Positions 8,123-15,507 of a DNA stretch of 64,000 nucleotides are shown here, piece after piece (position 1 is the stretch's first letter; each line of letters starts with the position of its first letter). Under the pieces are notes generated by a model. The model was not told the origin of the DNA. It did no database searches and was given only the letters and a program-made list of their open reading frames with translations. A program made the position numbers and the translations under genes. Source of the stretch: Oscillospiraceae bacterium (GTDB lineage Bacteria > Bacillota > Clostridia > Oscillospirales > Ruminococcaceae); NCBI GenBank assembly GCA_902363145.1, contig CABIZB010000003.1, forward strand, positions 186,001-250,000. The letters are read 5' to 3'.

Positions 8123-8830
8123 TCAGACTTTGTTCTTGTCTATCAGGTCCTTTTCCGCCTTGGTTATCTGCATATATTCCGCATTAAGCTCATCGGGGGA
8201 AGAAAAGCCCTTTTTCATTGCCGCAAAGCAAAGGCTGGACGCCAGCGGAGAGTTGAGAAGAGGTGCTGCCCTGAATATCATCTCATTGTCCGCAGCCTTG
8301 ACAGCCTCGGCGCTGTAATCGCCGGTGCAGACCACCGCACCCTTGCGGGCACATTCATTAAGGCGGATCGCAAGCTCTTCAACTGTGATTATCTCGTCCT
8401 CGGAAAGTCTTTCCACATTTCCCAAATAGTCCGACTCAAAAAAAGCGGAGTAAACCAGGTTCTGCCTTGCGTGCATAACGGAGCATATAACAGTGTCCGT
8501 TCCGCAGAAATTATACGCCAGCGATTCCAGCGCAGATACTCCCGCACAGGGCTTATCCAGCGCAAAGCAAATCCCCTTCACTGCGGAAATGCCGATCCTC
8601 AGACCCGTGTATGAACCTGGGCCGCTCACAGCCGCAAAGCCGTCTATCTCCTCAAGCTTTTTGCCCGAATCCTCCAGCATTTTCTTCACCATGGGAAGAA
8701 TTACCTGAGAATGGGTAAGCTTTGTAACAAACGTATTCTGAGCAAGAACAGCATCTTCGGTGCAGAGCGCACATGAAGCGGTCTTTCCCGATGTGTCAAT
8801 TCCAATTACCAGCAAATCTATCAGCTCCAT
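8123..8830 (-). CDS. tsaB: tRNA threonylcarbamoyladenosine biosynthesis protein TsaB
   Basis: Partner of TsaD and TsaE in making the t6A37 modification of ANN-decoding tRNAs. The ASKHA-fold N-terminus LLVIGIDTSGKTASCAL, the FAAVSGPGSYTGLRIG loop and KGICFALDKPCAGVSALESLA are diagnostic of TsaB. Length (235 residues) is normal. The first ATG lies inside the 3' end of tsaE (35-base overlap); a TTG five codons later (8815) has GGAG nine bases upstream and is an equally good start. It is the last gene of GNAT-tsaE-tsaB. tsaD is not in the window. Confidence 0.95.
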   Translation of the reverse strand: MELIDLLVIGIDTSGKTASCALCTEDAVLAQNTFVTKLTHSQVILPMVKKMLEDSGKKLEEIDGFAAVSGPGSYTGLRIGISAVKGICFALDKPCAGVSALESLAYNFCGTDTVICSVMHARQNLVYSAFFESDYLGNVERLSEDEIITVEELAIRLNECARKGAVVCTGDYSAEAVKAADNEMIFRAAPLLNSPLASSLCFAAMKKGFSSPDELNAEYMQITKAEKDLIDKNKV

Positions 8831-9260
8831 TAGGGTCGGTGACGGTTATTTTTCTGCCGTCCCCGCCTGTTGATTCAAGTTCAATAGTTATGACAGAGCT
8901 GTCCAGCTCGTCCTCGATATTCTCCGACCATTCAGCCGCAATGACCGCATCGTCGGACATATAATCAAAATATCCCGTGGTTTCCAGATCTTCGCCGCCG
9001 CTTATGCGGTACATATCGAAATGATACAGTGAAAGCCCGCTGCCGTGATACTCATTGACAATGGAAAAAGTAGGCGATGAAACGTTGTCGGGAAGCCCCA
9101 TTCCCAGAGCGATGCCACGGGTGATGGTGGTCTTTCCTGCGCCCAGTCCGCCCTTGTAGGCAATTATCTCGCCGCCTTTAAGACGGGAGCCTATCTGCCT
9201 GCCAAGCTCTATGGTCTCCTCAGGGGAATTTGTGTAAAAGACTTTCTTGAACGGCTCCAT
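8796..9260 (-). CDS. tsaE: tRNA threonylcarbamoyladenosine biosynthesis ATPase TsaE
   Basis: A 154-residue P-loop ATPase required for the t6A pathway with TsaB and TsaD. Walker A is GGLGAGKTTITRG; the switch-like SPTFSIVNEYHG and the LYHFDMYR motif are typical of TsaE. The start ATG has no normal SD within 12 bases; an AGGAGG lies about 36 bases upstream, beyond a 9-bp hairpin that would bring it to about 6 bases from the ATG. The gene overlaps tsaB by about 35 bases, which suggests translational coupling. Confidence 0.95.
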   Translation of the reverse strand: MEPFKKVFYTNSPEETIELGRQIGSRLKGGEIIAYKGGLGAGKTTITRGIALGMGLPDNVSSPTFSIVNEYHGSGLSLYHFDMYRISGGEDLETTGYFDYMSDDAVIAAEWSENIEDELDSSVITIELESTGGDGRKITVTDPNGADRFAGNWN

Positions 9261-9266
9261 AGTTAT

Positions 9267-9301
9267 GACGCATATCCCTTTGACGGAATATGCGTCCTCC
9301 T
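9267..9301 (-). promoter_or_regulatory. Hairpin between SD and start codon of tsaE
   Basis: On the minus strand AGGAGG (plus 9296-9301) is followed directly by the 9-bp stem GACGCATAT / ATATGCGTC, then ATAACT and the tsaE ATG. Folding the stem would shorten the SD-to-AUG distance from about 36 to about 6 bases. The pairing is plain in the sequence; the translational role is inference. Confidence 0.65.
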
Positions 9302-9316
9302 CTCATTTTTTTAATT

Positions 9317-10387
9317 TCAGCCCTCGTCACGCATGGATTTGAGCAGACTGTCAGCGTCTGCGGCAGCATTCATAAGCGACCTCAGCTCTTCGGTAAGGTC
9401 ACGCTTTTTCTCTGCCTTTTCAGCCTTTGCCGCCTTTTCCTCATCGGGGATAAGGTCGTCCATGGTTATTACGGGGATACCGTCGTCCTCAGGAGCTGCC
9501 TCGGGAGCTTCATTCTGAACTTCCTGCTCCTCAGGCTCTTCTTCGGTCTTAGGCTTCTTGTGACAGGCAATGACCGCATGATTTTTCGATGCGGATACGT
9601 TCATTACCCTGAATGTCTCGCAGAAGAACGAGATATCATCGTCCTCCAGAGAGCGTATCTTATATCTTTTCCTGTCTGCATAGCCGTATTTCTCGGTGCA
9701 GATTATGTCAAAGCCGAAAAGCGGAGTTCTCACGCCGATGCAGCCTATCTCCAGCTCGCTGACGTTTTCAAAAATTATCTCCGCATTGAATTTTACAGGC
9801 TCATTGCTGTAAAAGGTCATTCTGATGAACGGTACTTTTACGCCCTCGCTGCCGATGCCGCTGTAATAGCTGAAATCGCCGAAAGCGTCAAAATTGTACC
9901 AGTAAAAGTCCTCGGAAAGGTCGGTTATCTGCTCGATACCGTATATCTCGCCGAAATTCTTTCGCAGAGCGCAGTGCTCCTCGTTCATGGGCATGGATTT
10001 CTTCATACCCACAGCCAGCTTTTCAAAGCCCATGCCCTCATACCATTTTATAAGGCTGTCCTCACAGAAAAGCTGAACATTGAGCTTGTAAATGCCTGTC
10101 TGGCAGTATTCCACCAGCCGCCTTACAATCTCGGCGCCGATGCCGTGCCTGCGGTAATCGTTCCTTACGCAGATACCGCTCATAACAGCGGCAATAAGTC
10201 CATCGGAAGCAACTCTGCCCAGACCTATGAGCTTGTCGCCGTCATAAGCATATATGGAGTAGAAGCTGGCGTTTGCCTTTGCAATATCCTCATCTGTATA
10301 TCCGGGAAGCTGGTACCATTCCAGTGATTTGTAAAGATCGATGGTATCTTCGGGCTTTTTAAGCGCTGAAAGATATTCTATTTCCAC
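9317..10387 (-). CDS. GNAT family N-acetyltransferase with C-terminal extension
   Basis: A 356-residue protein. Residues ~1-140 form a GNAT domain: GLGRVASDGLIAAVMSGICV followed by the acetyl-CoA loop RNDYRRHGIGAEIVRRLVEY and FCEDSLIKWYEGMGFEKL. The next ~120 residues have beta-rich sequence of unknown fold, and the last ~100 are acidic and Lys/Glu-rich (EEEPEEQEVQ, KAAKAEKAEKKRDL), possibly disordered or coiled. The GTG at 10387 is preferred (GAAGGGTGG 8 bases upstream); an ATG further up would lie in the promoter/palindrome region. It heads the operon with tsaE and tsaB, reminiscent of rimI-tsa clusters, but the protein is much longer than RimI and the substrate is not known. Confidence 0.8.
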   Translation of the reverse strand: MEIEYLSALKKPEDTIDLYKSLEWYQLPGYTDEDIAKANASFYSIYAYDGDKLIGLGRVASDGLIAAVMSGICVRNDYRRHGIGAEIVRRLVEYCQTGIYKLNVQLFCEDSLIKWYEGMGFEKLAVGMKKSMPMNEEHCALRKNFGEIYGIEQITDLSEDFYWYNFDAFGDFSYYSGIGSEGVKVPFIRMTFYSNEPVKFNAEIIFENVSELEIGCIGVRTPLFGFDIICTEKYGYADRKRYKIRSLEDDDISFFCETFRVMNVSASKNHAVIACHKKPKTEEEPEEQEVQNEAPEAAPEDDGIPVITMDDLIPDEEKAAKAEKAEKKRDLTEELRSLMNAAADADSLLKSMRDEG

Positions 10388-10461
10388 AAATATTACCACC
10401 CTTCTGAGAATTTTGTCAAAAGACAAATAACGCCCCAACGAAACATTATCACGGCATAAAA

Positions 10462-10494
10462 AAATATAAACAGTAAATATTACTGTTTATATTT
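10462..10494 (-). terminator. A/T-rich 15-bp palindrome, terminator after maf and next to the GNAT promoter
   Basis: Perfect 15-bp arms AAATATAAACAGTAA / TTACTGTTTATATTT with a 3-base loop. On the minus strand it is followed by seven T residues, so it can terminate the maf transcript. Its end overlaps the -10 box of the GNAT promoter by four bases, so an operator role is possible too. Confidence 0.65.
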
Positions 10495-10519
10495 TACCAT
10501 ATTTAATACACAGGGTCAA
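10491..10519 (-). promoter_or_regulatory. Promoter of the GNAT-tsaE-tsaB operon
   Basis: Minus strand TTGACC, 17-bp spacer, TAAAAT. A second candidate, TTGACA with an A/T-rich downstream half, lies about 40 bases further upstream. Confidence 0.65.
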
Positions 10520-10606
10520 GCACTATTTAGCATTTGTATTATTACAAATTTATAATTGTCAAACAAAAGCTGATTGACACTGCATATTTTGTTAAAATTG
10601 CTCAAA

Positions 10607-11161
10607 TCATATAAGACCTTTAAGCTCACGCCTGAGCCTTGCCACAGGCAGACCCACAACGTTGAAAAAGTCGCCTCTGATACCCTTTACCAGTGTGCAG
10701 CCCTCGGACTGGATACCGTAAGCCCCAGCCTTGTCCATAGGGTCGCCCGTTGCGATATAGGCACGTATCTCCTCATCGGTCAGGGGATAAAAGTCAACCT
10801 CGGTGCACTGGGAAAAGCTTTTCTCGCCGTCCTTTGAGCATATGCACACGCCTGTTATGACCTTGTGTGTATGTCCCGAAAGCCTGCTCAGCATTTCAAA
10901 GGCGTTTTCCTCATTCTTGGGCTTGCCCATTATCTCACCGTCAAGGATCACTATAGTATCGCAGCCGATAACAACATCCTCAGGGTGAGCCTTTGCCACA
11001 GCTCTTGCTTTCTGCACCGCAAGATACTCCGATGCCTTTTCGGGGGCTATCTCGGGCGGAATTGTCTCGTCAATATCCGCAGGGCATATCTCAAAATCGG
11101 GAACGGCAAATTTCAGAAGCTCCTGCCGTCTGGGTGAAGTGGAAGCCAGCAGAACCGACAT
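10607..11161 (-). CDS. maf: Maf-like nucleotide pyrophosphatase
   Basis: A 184-residue house-cleaning pyrophosphatase that hydrolyses non-canonical or excess nucleoside triphosphates (dTTP/UTP or modified bases, depending on subtype). The N-terminus MSVLLASTSPRRQELL, CPADIDETIPPE, VIGCDTIVILDGEIMGKP and SGHTHKVITGVCI are the family's conserved motifs, and the late YGIQSEGCTLVKGIRGDFF is the active-site loop. The ATG overlaps the stop of the upstream gene by one base. It is the last gene of the vanY-fic-fucI-like run, and a palindromic terminator lies about 110 bases downstream. Confidence 0.95.
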   Translation of the reverse strand: MSVLLASTSPRRQELLKFAVPDFEICPADIDETIPPEIAPEKASEYLAVQKARAVAKAHPEDVVIGCDTIVILDGEIMGKPKNEENAFEMLSRLSGHTHKVITGVCICSKDGEKSFSQCTEVDFYPLTDEEIRAYIATGDPMDKAGAYGIQSEGCTLVKGIRGDFFNVVGLPVARLRRELKGLI

Positions 11162-11607
11162 TATATTACCCCCAGTTTTCTGCCCAGCTCGTTGAATTCA
11201 TCATCGGGGAAAGGCATCCATTCATTTTCATATTCACGGCGGCTCTCGCCCTCGGAATAGGGCTTGAAAGCACCGTATATCTCTGCAGCAAGCTGTTTAA
11301 GGTCAGTCTGAGCCGCAAAAGCTTCCTCACACTTGTCCTTATCAAAGGCGCCTTTAAGATCCTCCTTGCTGAGATATATCTTAAAAAGTCCAGAGCCGTT
11401 TATCTCAACAGCCCACGCCCCAGGCTCATTATCAAGGACGGCATAAAAGCTGCCGTCCCCCGATAATGCGTCGGAACACGCCTTTATGAGCTGACGGGCG
11501 CTGTCCGTTTTCCACACATCTGTTGCCAGAATGCAGAAAACGTCGCTGCCCATATCAAAGGTCACATTGAGCCAGCCTGCTATTATCTCATCAACAGTAA
11601 ATCTCAT
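11161..11607 (-). CDS. Uncharacterised 148-residue protein upstream of maf
   Basis: I do not recognise a named family. The ATG at 11607 (MRFTVDEIIAGWLNVTFDMG) follows the stop of the small membrane-protein gene within one base, and its own stop overlaps the maf ATG by one base, so the three genes are translationally coupled. The sequence is soluble and acidic, with no signal peptide or membrane segment. It has a mixed alpha/beta pattern (VFCILATDVW, FYAVLDNEPGAWAVEINGSG, FKIYLSKEDLKGAF) and a polar C-terminus with ENEWMPFPDDEFNELGRKLG. Coding status is supported by coupling and conserved spacing. Confidence 0.75.
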   Translation of the reverse strand: MRFTVDEIIAGWLNVTFDMGSDVFCILATDVWKTDSARQLIKACSDALSGDGSFYAVLDNEPGAWAVEINGSGLFKIYLSKEDLKGAFDKDKCEEAFAAQTDLKQLAAEIYGAFKPYSEGESRREYENEWMPFPDDEFNELGRKLGVI

Positions 11608-11608
11608 A

Positions 11609-11743
11609 TCACTTATTTGCGGCGTTCTTTTCGTCGTTATGCTTGTTGATAAGATCCATGCCAACGATAGCAAGACTGAACAGGAGAATGAGCTTCAGAG
11701 CAAAGCCCAGAACATCAAAAAGAACAAAGATAAATTTTTTCAT
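11609..11743 (-). CDS. Small membrane protein, 44 residues
   Basis: ATG at 11743 with SD AAAGGAAA 6 bases upstream. The product is MKKFIFVLFDVLGFALKLIL... followed by LFSLAIVGMDLINKHNDEKN: one long hydrophobic segment (about residues 3-28) and a charged C-terminal tail. Its TGA ends one base before the ATG of the next gene. No family recognised. The good SD, tight coupling and membrane segment argue that it is real. Confidence 0.7.
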   Translation of the reverse strand: MKKFIFVLFDVLGFALKLILLFSLAIVGMDLINKHNDEKNAANK

Positions 11744-11774
11744 TGAACATTTCCTTTCAAAATCGAAGAGAAAA

Positions 11775-13265
11775 TCACGCAAAAGGATTTTCGGACTTGT
11801 AGAGCATTCCCTTGGGCTGATTGAAGCCGATGCTTGCCACGCCAAGATATCTGAACACATTGAACAGAGCCTTGCCGTTGTGAGCAAAGGTCACAGCGCC
11901 GTGGTGAGGGAATCTGCCCTCGATAAGCACATGGCGGTAAAATCTTCCCATTTCGTTGATGGCAAAAATTCCAATGCCGCCGAAGGAACGTGTGGCAACA
12001 GGGAGTATCTCGCCCTCTGCAACGTATGCCGCAAGCTGAGCGTCAGCTGTGGACTGGAGACGGAAGAAGGTTATCTGAGAGGGAATGATATCGCCCTCGA
12101 GAGTACCTCTTGTGATATCAGGCTCCTTATCAGGCTCCAGACCTCTGTGCATGATGAGCTGATACTTCATCTCGCAGGAGGTAAGCTTCTTTGCGGTGGT
12201 GTTTCCGCAGTGGAAGCCCATGAATGTGTCTGTATGAGCATAAGTGAACTTGCCCTTGATGTCATTCTCGTAAATGTCCGCAGGAACAGTGTTGTTGATA
12301 TCAAGCAGTGTTACCGCATCATCGGAAACGCACTGTCCTATGTACTCGCTTACAGCTCCCCAGATATCAACCTCGCAGGAAACGGGAATGCCTCTTCCCG
12401 TAAGGCGGCTGTTAACATAGCAGGGAACGAAGCCGAACTGTGTCTGGAAAGAGGGCCAGCACTTGTTGGCAAAGATAACAAATTCTCTTTCGCCCTTGTG
12501 CTCCTCAGCCCAGTCAAGGAGAGTTATCTCATACTGAGCAAGCTTGGGAAGAATGCCCGGCATCTTGTTGCCCTGTCCCAGCTCCTCAGCCATTTCGGCA
12601 ACGACCTTTTCGATCCTTGCATCGCCTGCATGAGCATTGAATGCAGCGAACAGGTCAAGCTCGGAGTTTTCCTCTATCTCAGCGCCCAGATCGTAGATTC
12701 GTGCGATAGGTGCGTTGCAGGCAAGGAAGTCCTGAGGACGGGGGCCAAAGGAGATGACCTTGAGCTTTGAAAGACCGAGAACGGCTCTTGCCACGGGGAT
12801 AAATCCGCCTATCATATCAGCAACTTCATCGGCAGTGCCTACGGGATATTCGGGGATATAAGCCTTAACGCCTCTAAGCCCCAGGTTGTAGCTTGCGTTG
12901 AGCATACCGCAGTATGCGTCTCCTCTGCCGCCTACAAGGTTATCGCCTGTTTCCTCGGCAGCAGCCGCAAACATTACAGGCAGACCAAATCTCTTGGCAA
13001 GGAGAGTTTCGGCAGTCTCGGGGCCGAAGTTGCCCAAATATACCACCAGTGCATTTACTCCCGCTTCTTTCAGCTCTTCCACCGCTTTGAGCATATCCTT
13101 TTCGCTCTCAACTGTGGTGGGACATTCATAAACATCTATTCCCTTTGCGGAACAGGCCTTGCATACGGCTGTTCTTCTGCCTGCGGAAAGGCTTGCGGGG
13201 AAGCAGTCACGGCTCACCGCAACTATTCCGAGACGTATTTCGGGCATATTCATCATCTTATTCAT
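11775..13265 (-). CDS. L-fucose/L-arabinose isomerase family protein
   Basis: A 496-residue cytoplasmic protein of the fucose/arabinose isomerase superfamily, which interconverts aldoses and ketoses using a metal ion. The N-terminal part has the Rossmann-like LGIVAVSRDCFPASLSAGRR and VNALVVYLGNFGPETAE. The middle has FANKCWPSFQTQFGFVPCYV with SCEVDIWGAVSEYIGQ, as in fucose isomerases. The C-terminal part (FMGFHCGNTTAKKL, GTLEGDIIPSQITFFRLQ) carries a His that matches the metal-binding region. Start ATG 13265 follows AAAAAGGAG. Substrate is uncertain; many Clostridia carry such a paralogue near unrelated genes. It lies 17 bases after fic in a minus-strand run. Confidence 0.82.
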   Translation of the reverse strand: MNKMMNMPEIRLGIVAVSRDCFPASLSAGRRTAVCKACSAKGIDVYECPTTVESEKDMLKAVEELKEAGVNALVVYLGNFGPETAETLLAKRFGLPVMFAAAAEETGDNLVGGRGDAYCGMLNASYNLGLRGVKAYIPEYPVGTADEVADMIGGFIPVARAVLGLSKLKVISFGPRPQDFLACNAPIARIYDLGAEIEENSELDLFAAFNAHAGDARIEKVVAEMAEELGQGNKMPGILPKLAQYEITLLDWAEEHKGEREFVIFANKCWPSFQTQFGFVPCYVNSRLTGRGIPVSCEVDIWGAVSEYIGQCVSDDAVTLLDINNTVPADIYENDIKGKFTYAHTDTFMGFHCGNTTAKKLTSCEMKYQLIMHRGLEPDKEPDITRGTLEGDIIPSQITFFRLQSTADAQLAAYVAEGEILPVATRSFGGIGIFAINEMGRFYRHVLIEGRFPHHGAVTFAHNGKALFNVFRYLGVASIGFNQPKGMLYKSENPFA

Positions 13266-13282
13266 ATTTATATCTCCTTTTT

Positions 13283-13921
13283 TCAGGGGCATTCCCTGTT
13301 TATTTTATTGTGTATTTCCGACAGACGGGCTGTACTGTAGGCAGTGTAACCCTCGTAATAATAGCTGTTGTCGATGCCTTTCATAAAGGTATCACGGTCG
13401 CTTATCCTGTCGGTGAGAGCCGAAGCGATGACCGCCTTGATGTCCCTGTCGCTTACGGGGCTGTGCTCCATGGCGGCAAGATAGCTTTCCTTGTCAACGC
13501 TGTTCCAGTCGGTGACTTTGCCAAGGGAGGCTTTCAGCATAAGGTCGAGCCATATGCGCATACTGCGCCCGTTGCCCTCCCTGAACGGGTGAGCAATGTT
13601 CATTTCAACATATTTTTCGATTATCTCATCAAAGCTGCTCTGGGGCATCTTTTCCACTGCCGCCAGCGCATCTTCAAGATACATGACCGAAGCAAAGCGA
13701 AGTTTTCCCTTTGAGATATTGACCGTCCGCAGCTTTCCCGCAAAATCATAGATGTCACAGAAAAGGAAACGGTGTATCTCACACAAAGTGGACACTGTTC
13801 CCGCTTCAAGTGTATCAAGGAAGCCGCTTTCAAACATCACGGAAGCCTTTGTTTTGCTTATCCGCTCCTCTTCACGGGCAAGCTCCGCAGAGTTTGTGAT
13901 GCCAAGCTTATTTTCAAGCAT
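13283..13921 (-). CDS. fic: Fic family protein
   Basis: A 212-residue Fic-domain protein. These enzymes transfer AMP or other phosphate-containing groups to proteins. The catalytic motif HPFREGNGRSMRIW is intact (catalytic His, anion-binding GNGR). The N-terminal ENKLGITNSAELAREEERIS and the LYDFAG-type segment (CDIYDFAGKLRTVNISKGK) match the common bacterial Fic class. A clear inhibitory (S/T)xxxE(G/N) helix is not obvious, and no small antitoxin gene precedes it, since vanY-like is directly upstream. The ATG at 13921 follows GGAG inside the end of the vanY-like gene. Target protein unknown. Confidence 0.9.
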   Translation of the reverse strand: MLENKLGITNSAELAREEERISKTKASVMFESGFLDTLEAGTVSTLCEIHRFLFCDIYDFAGKLRTVNISKGKLRFASVMYLEDALAAVEKMPQSSFDEIIEKYVEMNIAHPFREGNGRSMRIWLDLMLKASLGKVTDWNSVDKESYLAAMEHSPVSDRDIKAVIASALTDRISDRDTFMKGIDNSYYYEGYTAYSTARLSEIHNKINRECP

Positions 13922-13925
13922 ATTC

Positions 13926-14879
13926 TCACTCCAGTGTCGGTATATGGCTGACAGCAACGCCGTCCTTATCCACCCAGTTCATTTCCTCAAAATATTCTTC
14001 AAGGGTGACCTGCTTGTCGGTAAGGAGCTTTGCATAATATACGCCCACAAAGCGGTAATGCCAAGGCTCGTAGATTATGCCCGTAATGTCCTCCTTGCCC
14101 TCGGGATAGCGGAGGATAAAACCATAATCCGCTGCGTGCTCTTGAAGCCACTTGTACGCCTCAGTATTCTTGAAGCCGTCGTCGTTCATATCAACATATT
14201 CGTCAGACATGATATCCGCCGCAAGACCTGCGTTATGTTCGCTGTAGCCGGGGAGCTGCACCTCTTTCAGAGTATCGGCATAAGCCTCATCATAGGTCAT
14301 TCCCCTGTTGTCCATACGATCCTGCACGCTCTTGTCAAAGTTCTTCTGCTGATACTCCACAGAGCGGTAGGCGGACATAACTATGAGCTGATGTCCGTCC
14401 TCAGAGGCAGCCTTGAGCATCTGGGTCATATATTCGGACATTCTTGCGTCCATGTAATATTCTCTCCAGCTCTCATAGACCTTAGCAGTCTCGATGCCGT
14501 CGCAGTATTCGGCAGAAACGGGGTTTTTGCCGTTTACCAGGAACATCGCCCAAACGTTGTCCGCATCGGCAGGGTCGGGCATAGGCTCAGCCGCAGCCTC
14601 GGTCTCGGAAACATCGGTAACATCGCCATCGGACACACCGGTCTCCGGTCCCTCAGCGTCAGTCACGCCAGCCTCGTCAGTTCCGTCAGACGGAAGTGTC
14701 TCGGAGCCTGCCTGCTGTGTGTCGGAAGCACCCGAAGTCTCAGCGGGAAGCTTGTTTTCAGATGTGATATCATCGGTTTTACCTTTGGAAAAATGCGCCA
14801 TTAAAAACACCGCCGCAAATAAAATTACAGTTGATACCGCAAATATCCTTACGCCGTTATATTTTCTTCTTTTCCTCAA
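13926..14879 (-). CDS. M15 family D-alanyl-D-alanine carboxypeptidase (VanY-like)
   Basis: A 317-residue membrane-anchored peptidase that trims the terminal D-Ala of peptidoglycan peptides. An N-terminal membrane segment (VRIFAVSTVILFAAVFLMAH) is followed by a ~75-residue Glu/Asp/Thr-rich linker. The catalytic domain has VMSAYRSVEYQQ, the zinc motif SEHNAGLAADI and EPWHYRFVG. The start is TTG at 14879 with AAAGGA 9 bases upstream; no ATG fits. The gene is divergent from nrdR and heads a six-gene minus-strand run to maf. Vancomycin-type regulatory genes are absent, so a housekeeping wall role is more likely than resistance. Confidence 0.9.
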   Translation of the reverse strand: MRKRRKYNGVRIFAVSTVILFAAVFLMAHFSKGKTDDITSENKLPAETSGASDTQQAGSETLPSDGTDEAGVTDAEGPETGVSDGDVTDVSETEAAAEPMPDPADADNVWAMFLVNGKNPVSAEYCDGIETAKVYESWREYYMDARMSEYMTQMLKAASEDGHQLIVMSAYRSVEYQQKNFDKSVQDRMDNRGMTYDEAYADTLKEVQLPGYSEHNAGLAADIMSDEYVDMNDDGFKNTEAYKWLQEHAADYGFILRYPEGKEDITGIIYEPWHYRFVGVYYAKLLTDKQVTLEEYFEEMNWVDKDGVAVSHIPTLE

Positions 14880-14907
14880 TTATTATCATCCTTTTGTTAT
14901 CAAAATA

Positions 14908-14936
14908 TTGACATCTGACCGCAGAAATTGTATAAT
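14908..14936 (+). promoter_or_regulatory. Promoter of nrdR
   Basis: Consensus TTGACA, 17-bp spacer, TATAAT, about 50 bases before the nrdR ATG. The region also has to hold the divergent promoter of the vanY-like operon. Confidence 0.9.
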
Positions 14937-14991
14937 ATAATTGTAGTATGTGTATGCAAACTATGTACTCACAGGCAAGGAGGCCATAAAA

Positions 14992-15441
14992 ATGAAATGC
15001 CCGTTCTGCGGATTTGAAGATACCAAAGTTATAGATTCACGTTTTATCGACGGAAAAAAGCGCCGCCGCCGCCGCTGTACCAACTGCGGAAGGCGTTTTA
15101 CCACCTACGAATGCATTGAACTGCCCGAGCTGCTTGTTAATAAAAAGGACAACACTTATGAGCCTTTTGACAGGAACAAGCTTATCAGAGGGCTTTCATT
15201 TGCCGTCAAGAAGCGTCCCGTCCCCGGCTCTGCCATTATCGCCATTGCCGACAGCATCGAAAACTACTGCGCCAACAATATGCTCAGCCAGATATCCACA
15301 AGCGAGATAAGCGATATGGTGCTCGAGCAGCTCAAAAAGCTGGACGAGGTGGCATATGTCCGTTTCGCCTCGGTAAACAAGGATTTCAGCGATGTTGACT
15401 GCTTCCTTGATCTTATCAGCGACCTTCGCAAGGATAAGTAA
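14992..15441 (+). CDS. nrdR: Transcriptional repressor NrdR
   Basis: A 149-residue zinc-ribbon/ATP-cone repressor of ribonucleotide reductase genes. MKCPFCGFEDTKVIDSR and RRRCTNCGRRFTTYE give the four zinc-ligand Cys and the DNA-binding basic patch KKRRRRR. The ATP-cone follows (KKDNTYEPFDRNKLIRGL). The length is typical. The ATG at 14992 has AAGGAGG 7 bases upstream. The gene is monocistronic, with its own consensus promoter and a terminator. No nrd genes are in the window. Confidence 0.97.
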   Translation: MKCPFCGFEDTKVIDSRFIDGKKRRRRRCTNCGRRFTTYECIELPELLVNKKDNTYEPFDRNKLIRGLSFAVKKRPVPGSAIIAIADSIENYCANNMLSQISTSEISDMVLEQLKKLDEVAYVRFASVNKDFSDVDCFLDLISDLRKDK

Positions 15442-15480
15442 ACCGCATTATATATTATTCCCACAAATTTATATTGATAC

Positions 15481-15507
15481 ACGGGGGGTATATCCCCCGT
15501 TTTTTTA
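15481..15507. terminator. Terminator between nrdR and cca
   Basis: Stem ACGGGGG / CCCCCGT with a 6-base loop and an eight-base T run on the plus strand; the T run overlaps the last bases of the convergent cca gene. Confidence 0.9.

Noticed and set aside
9290..10327. Long plus-strand frame opposite the GNAT gene
   Set aside because: No SD or promoter, odd composition (Val/Leu/Cys-rich), and the minus-strand GNAT product has clear motifs.
13283..13921. Fic/antitoxin toxin-antitoxin module
   Set aside because: No small antitoxin gene adjoins it; the neighbours are a carboxypeptidase and an isomerase-like gene.
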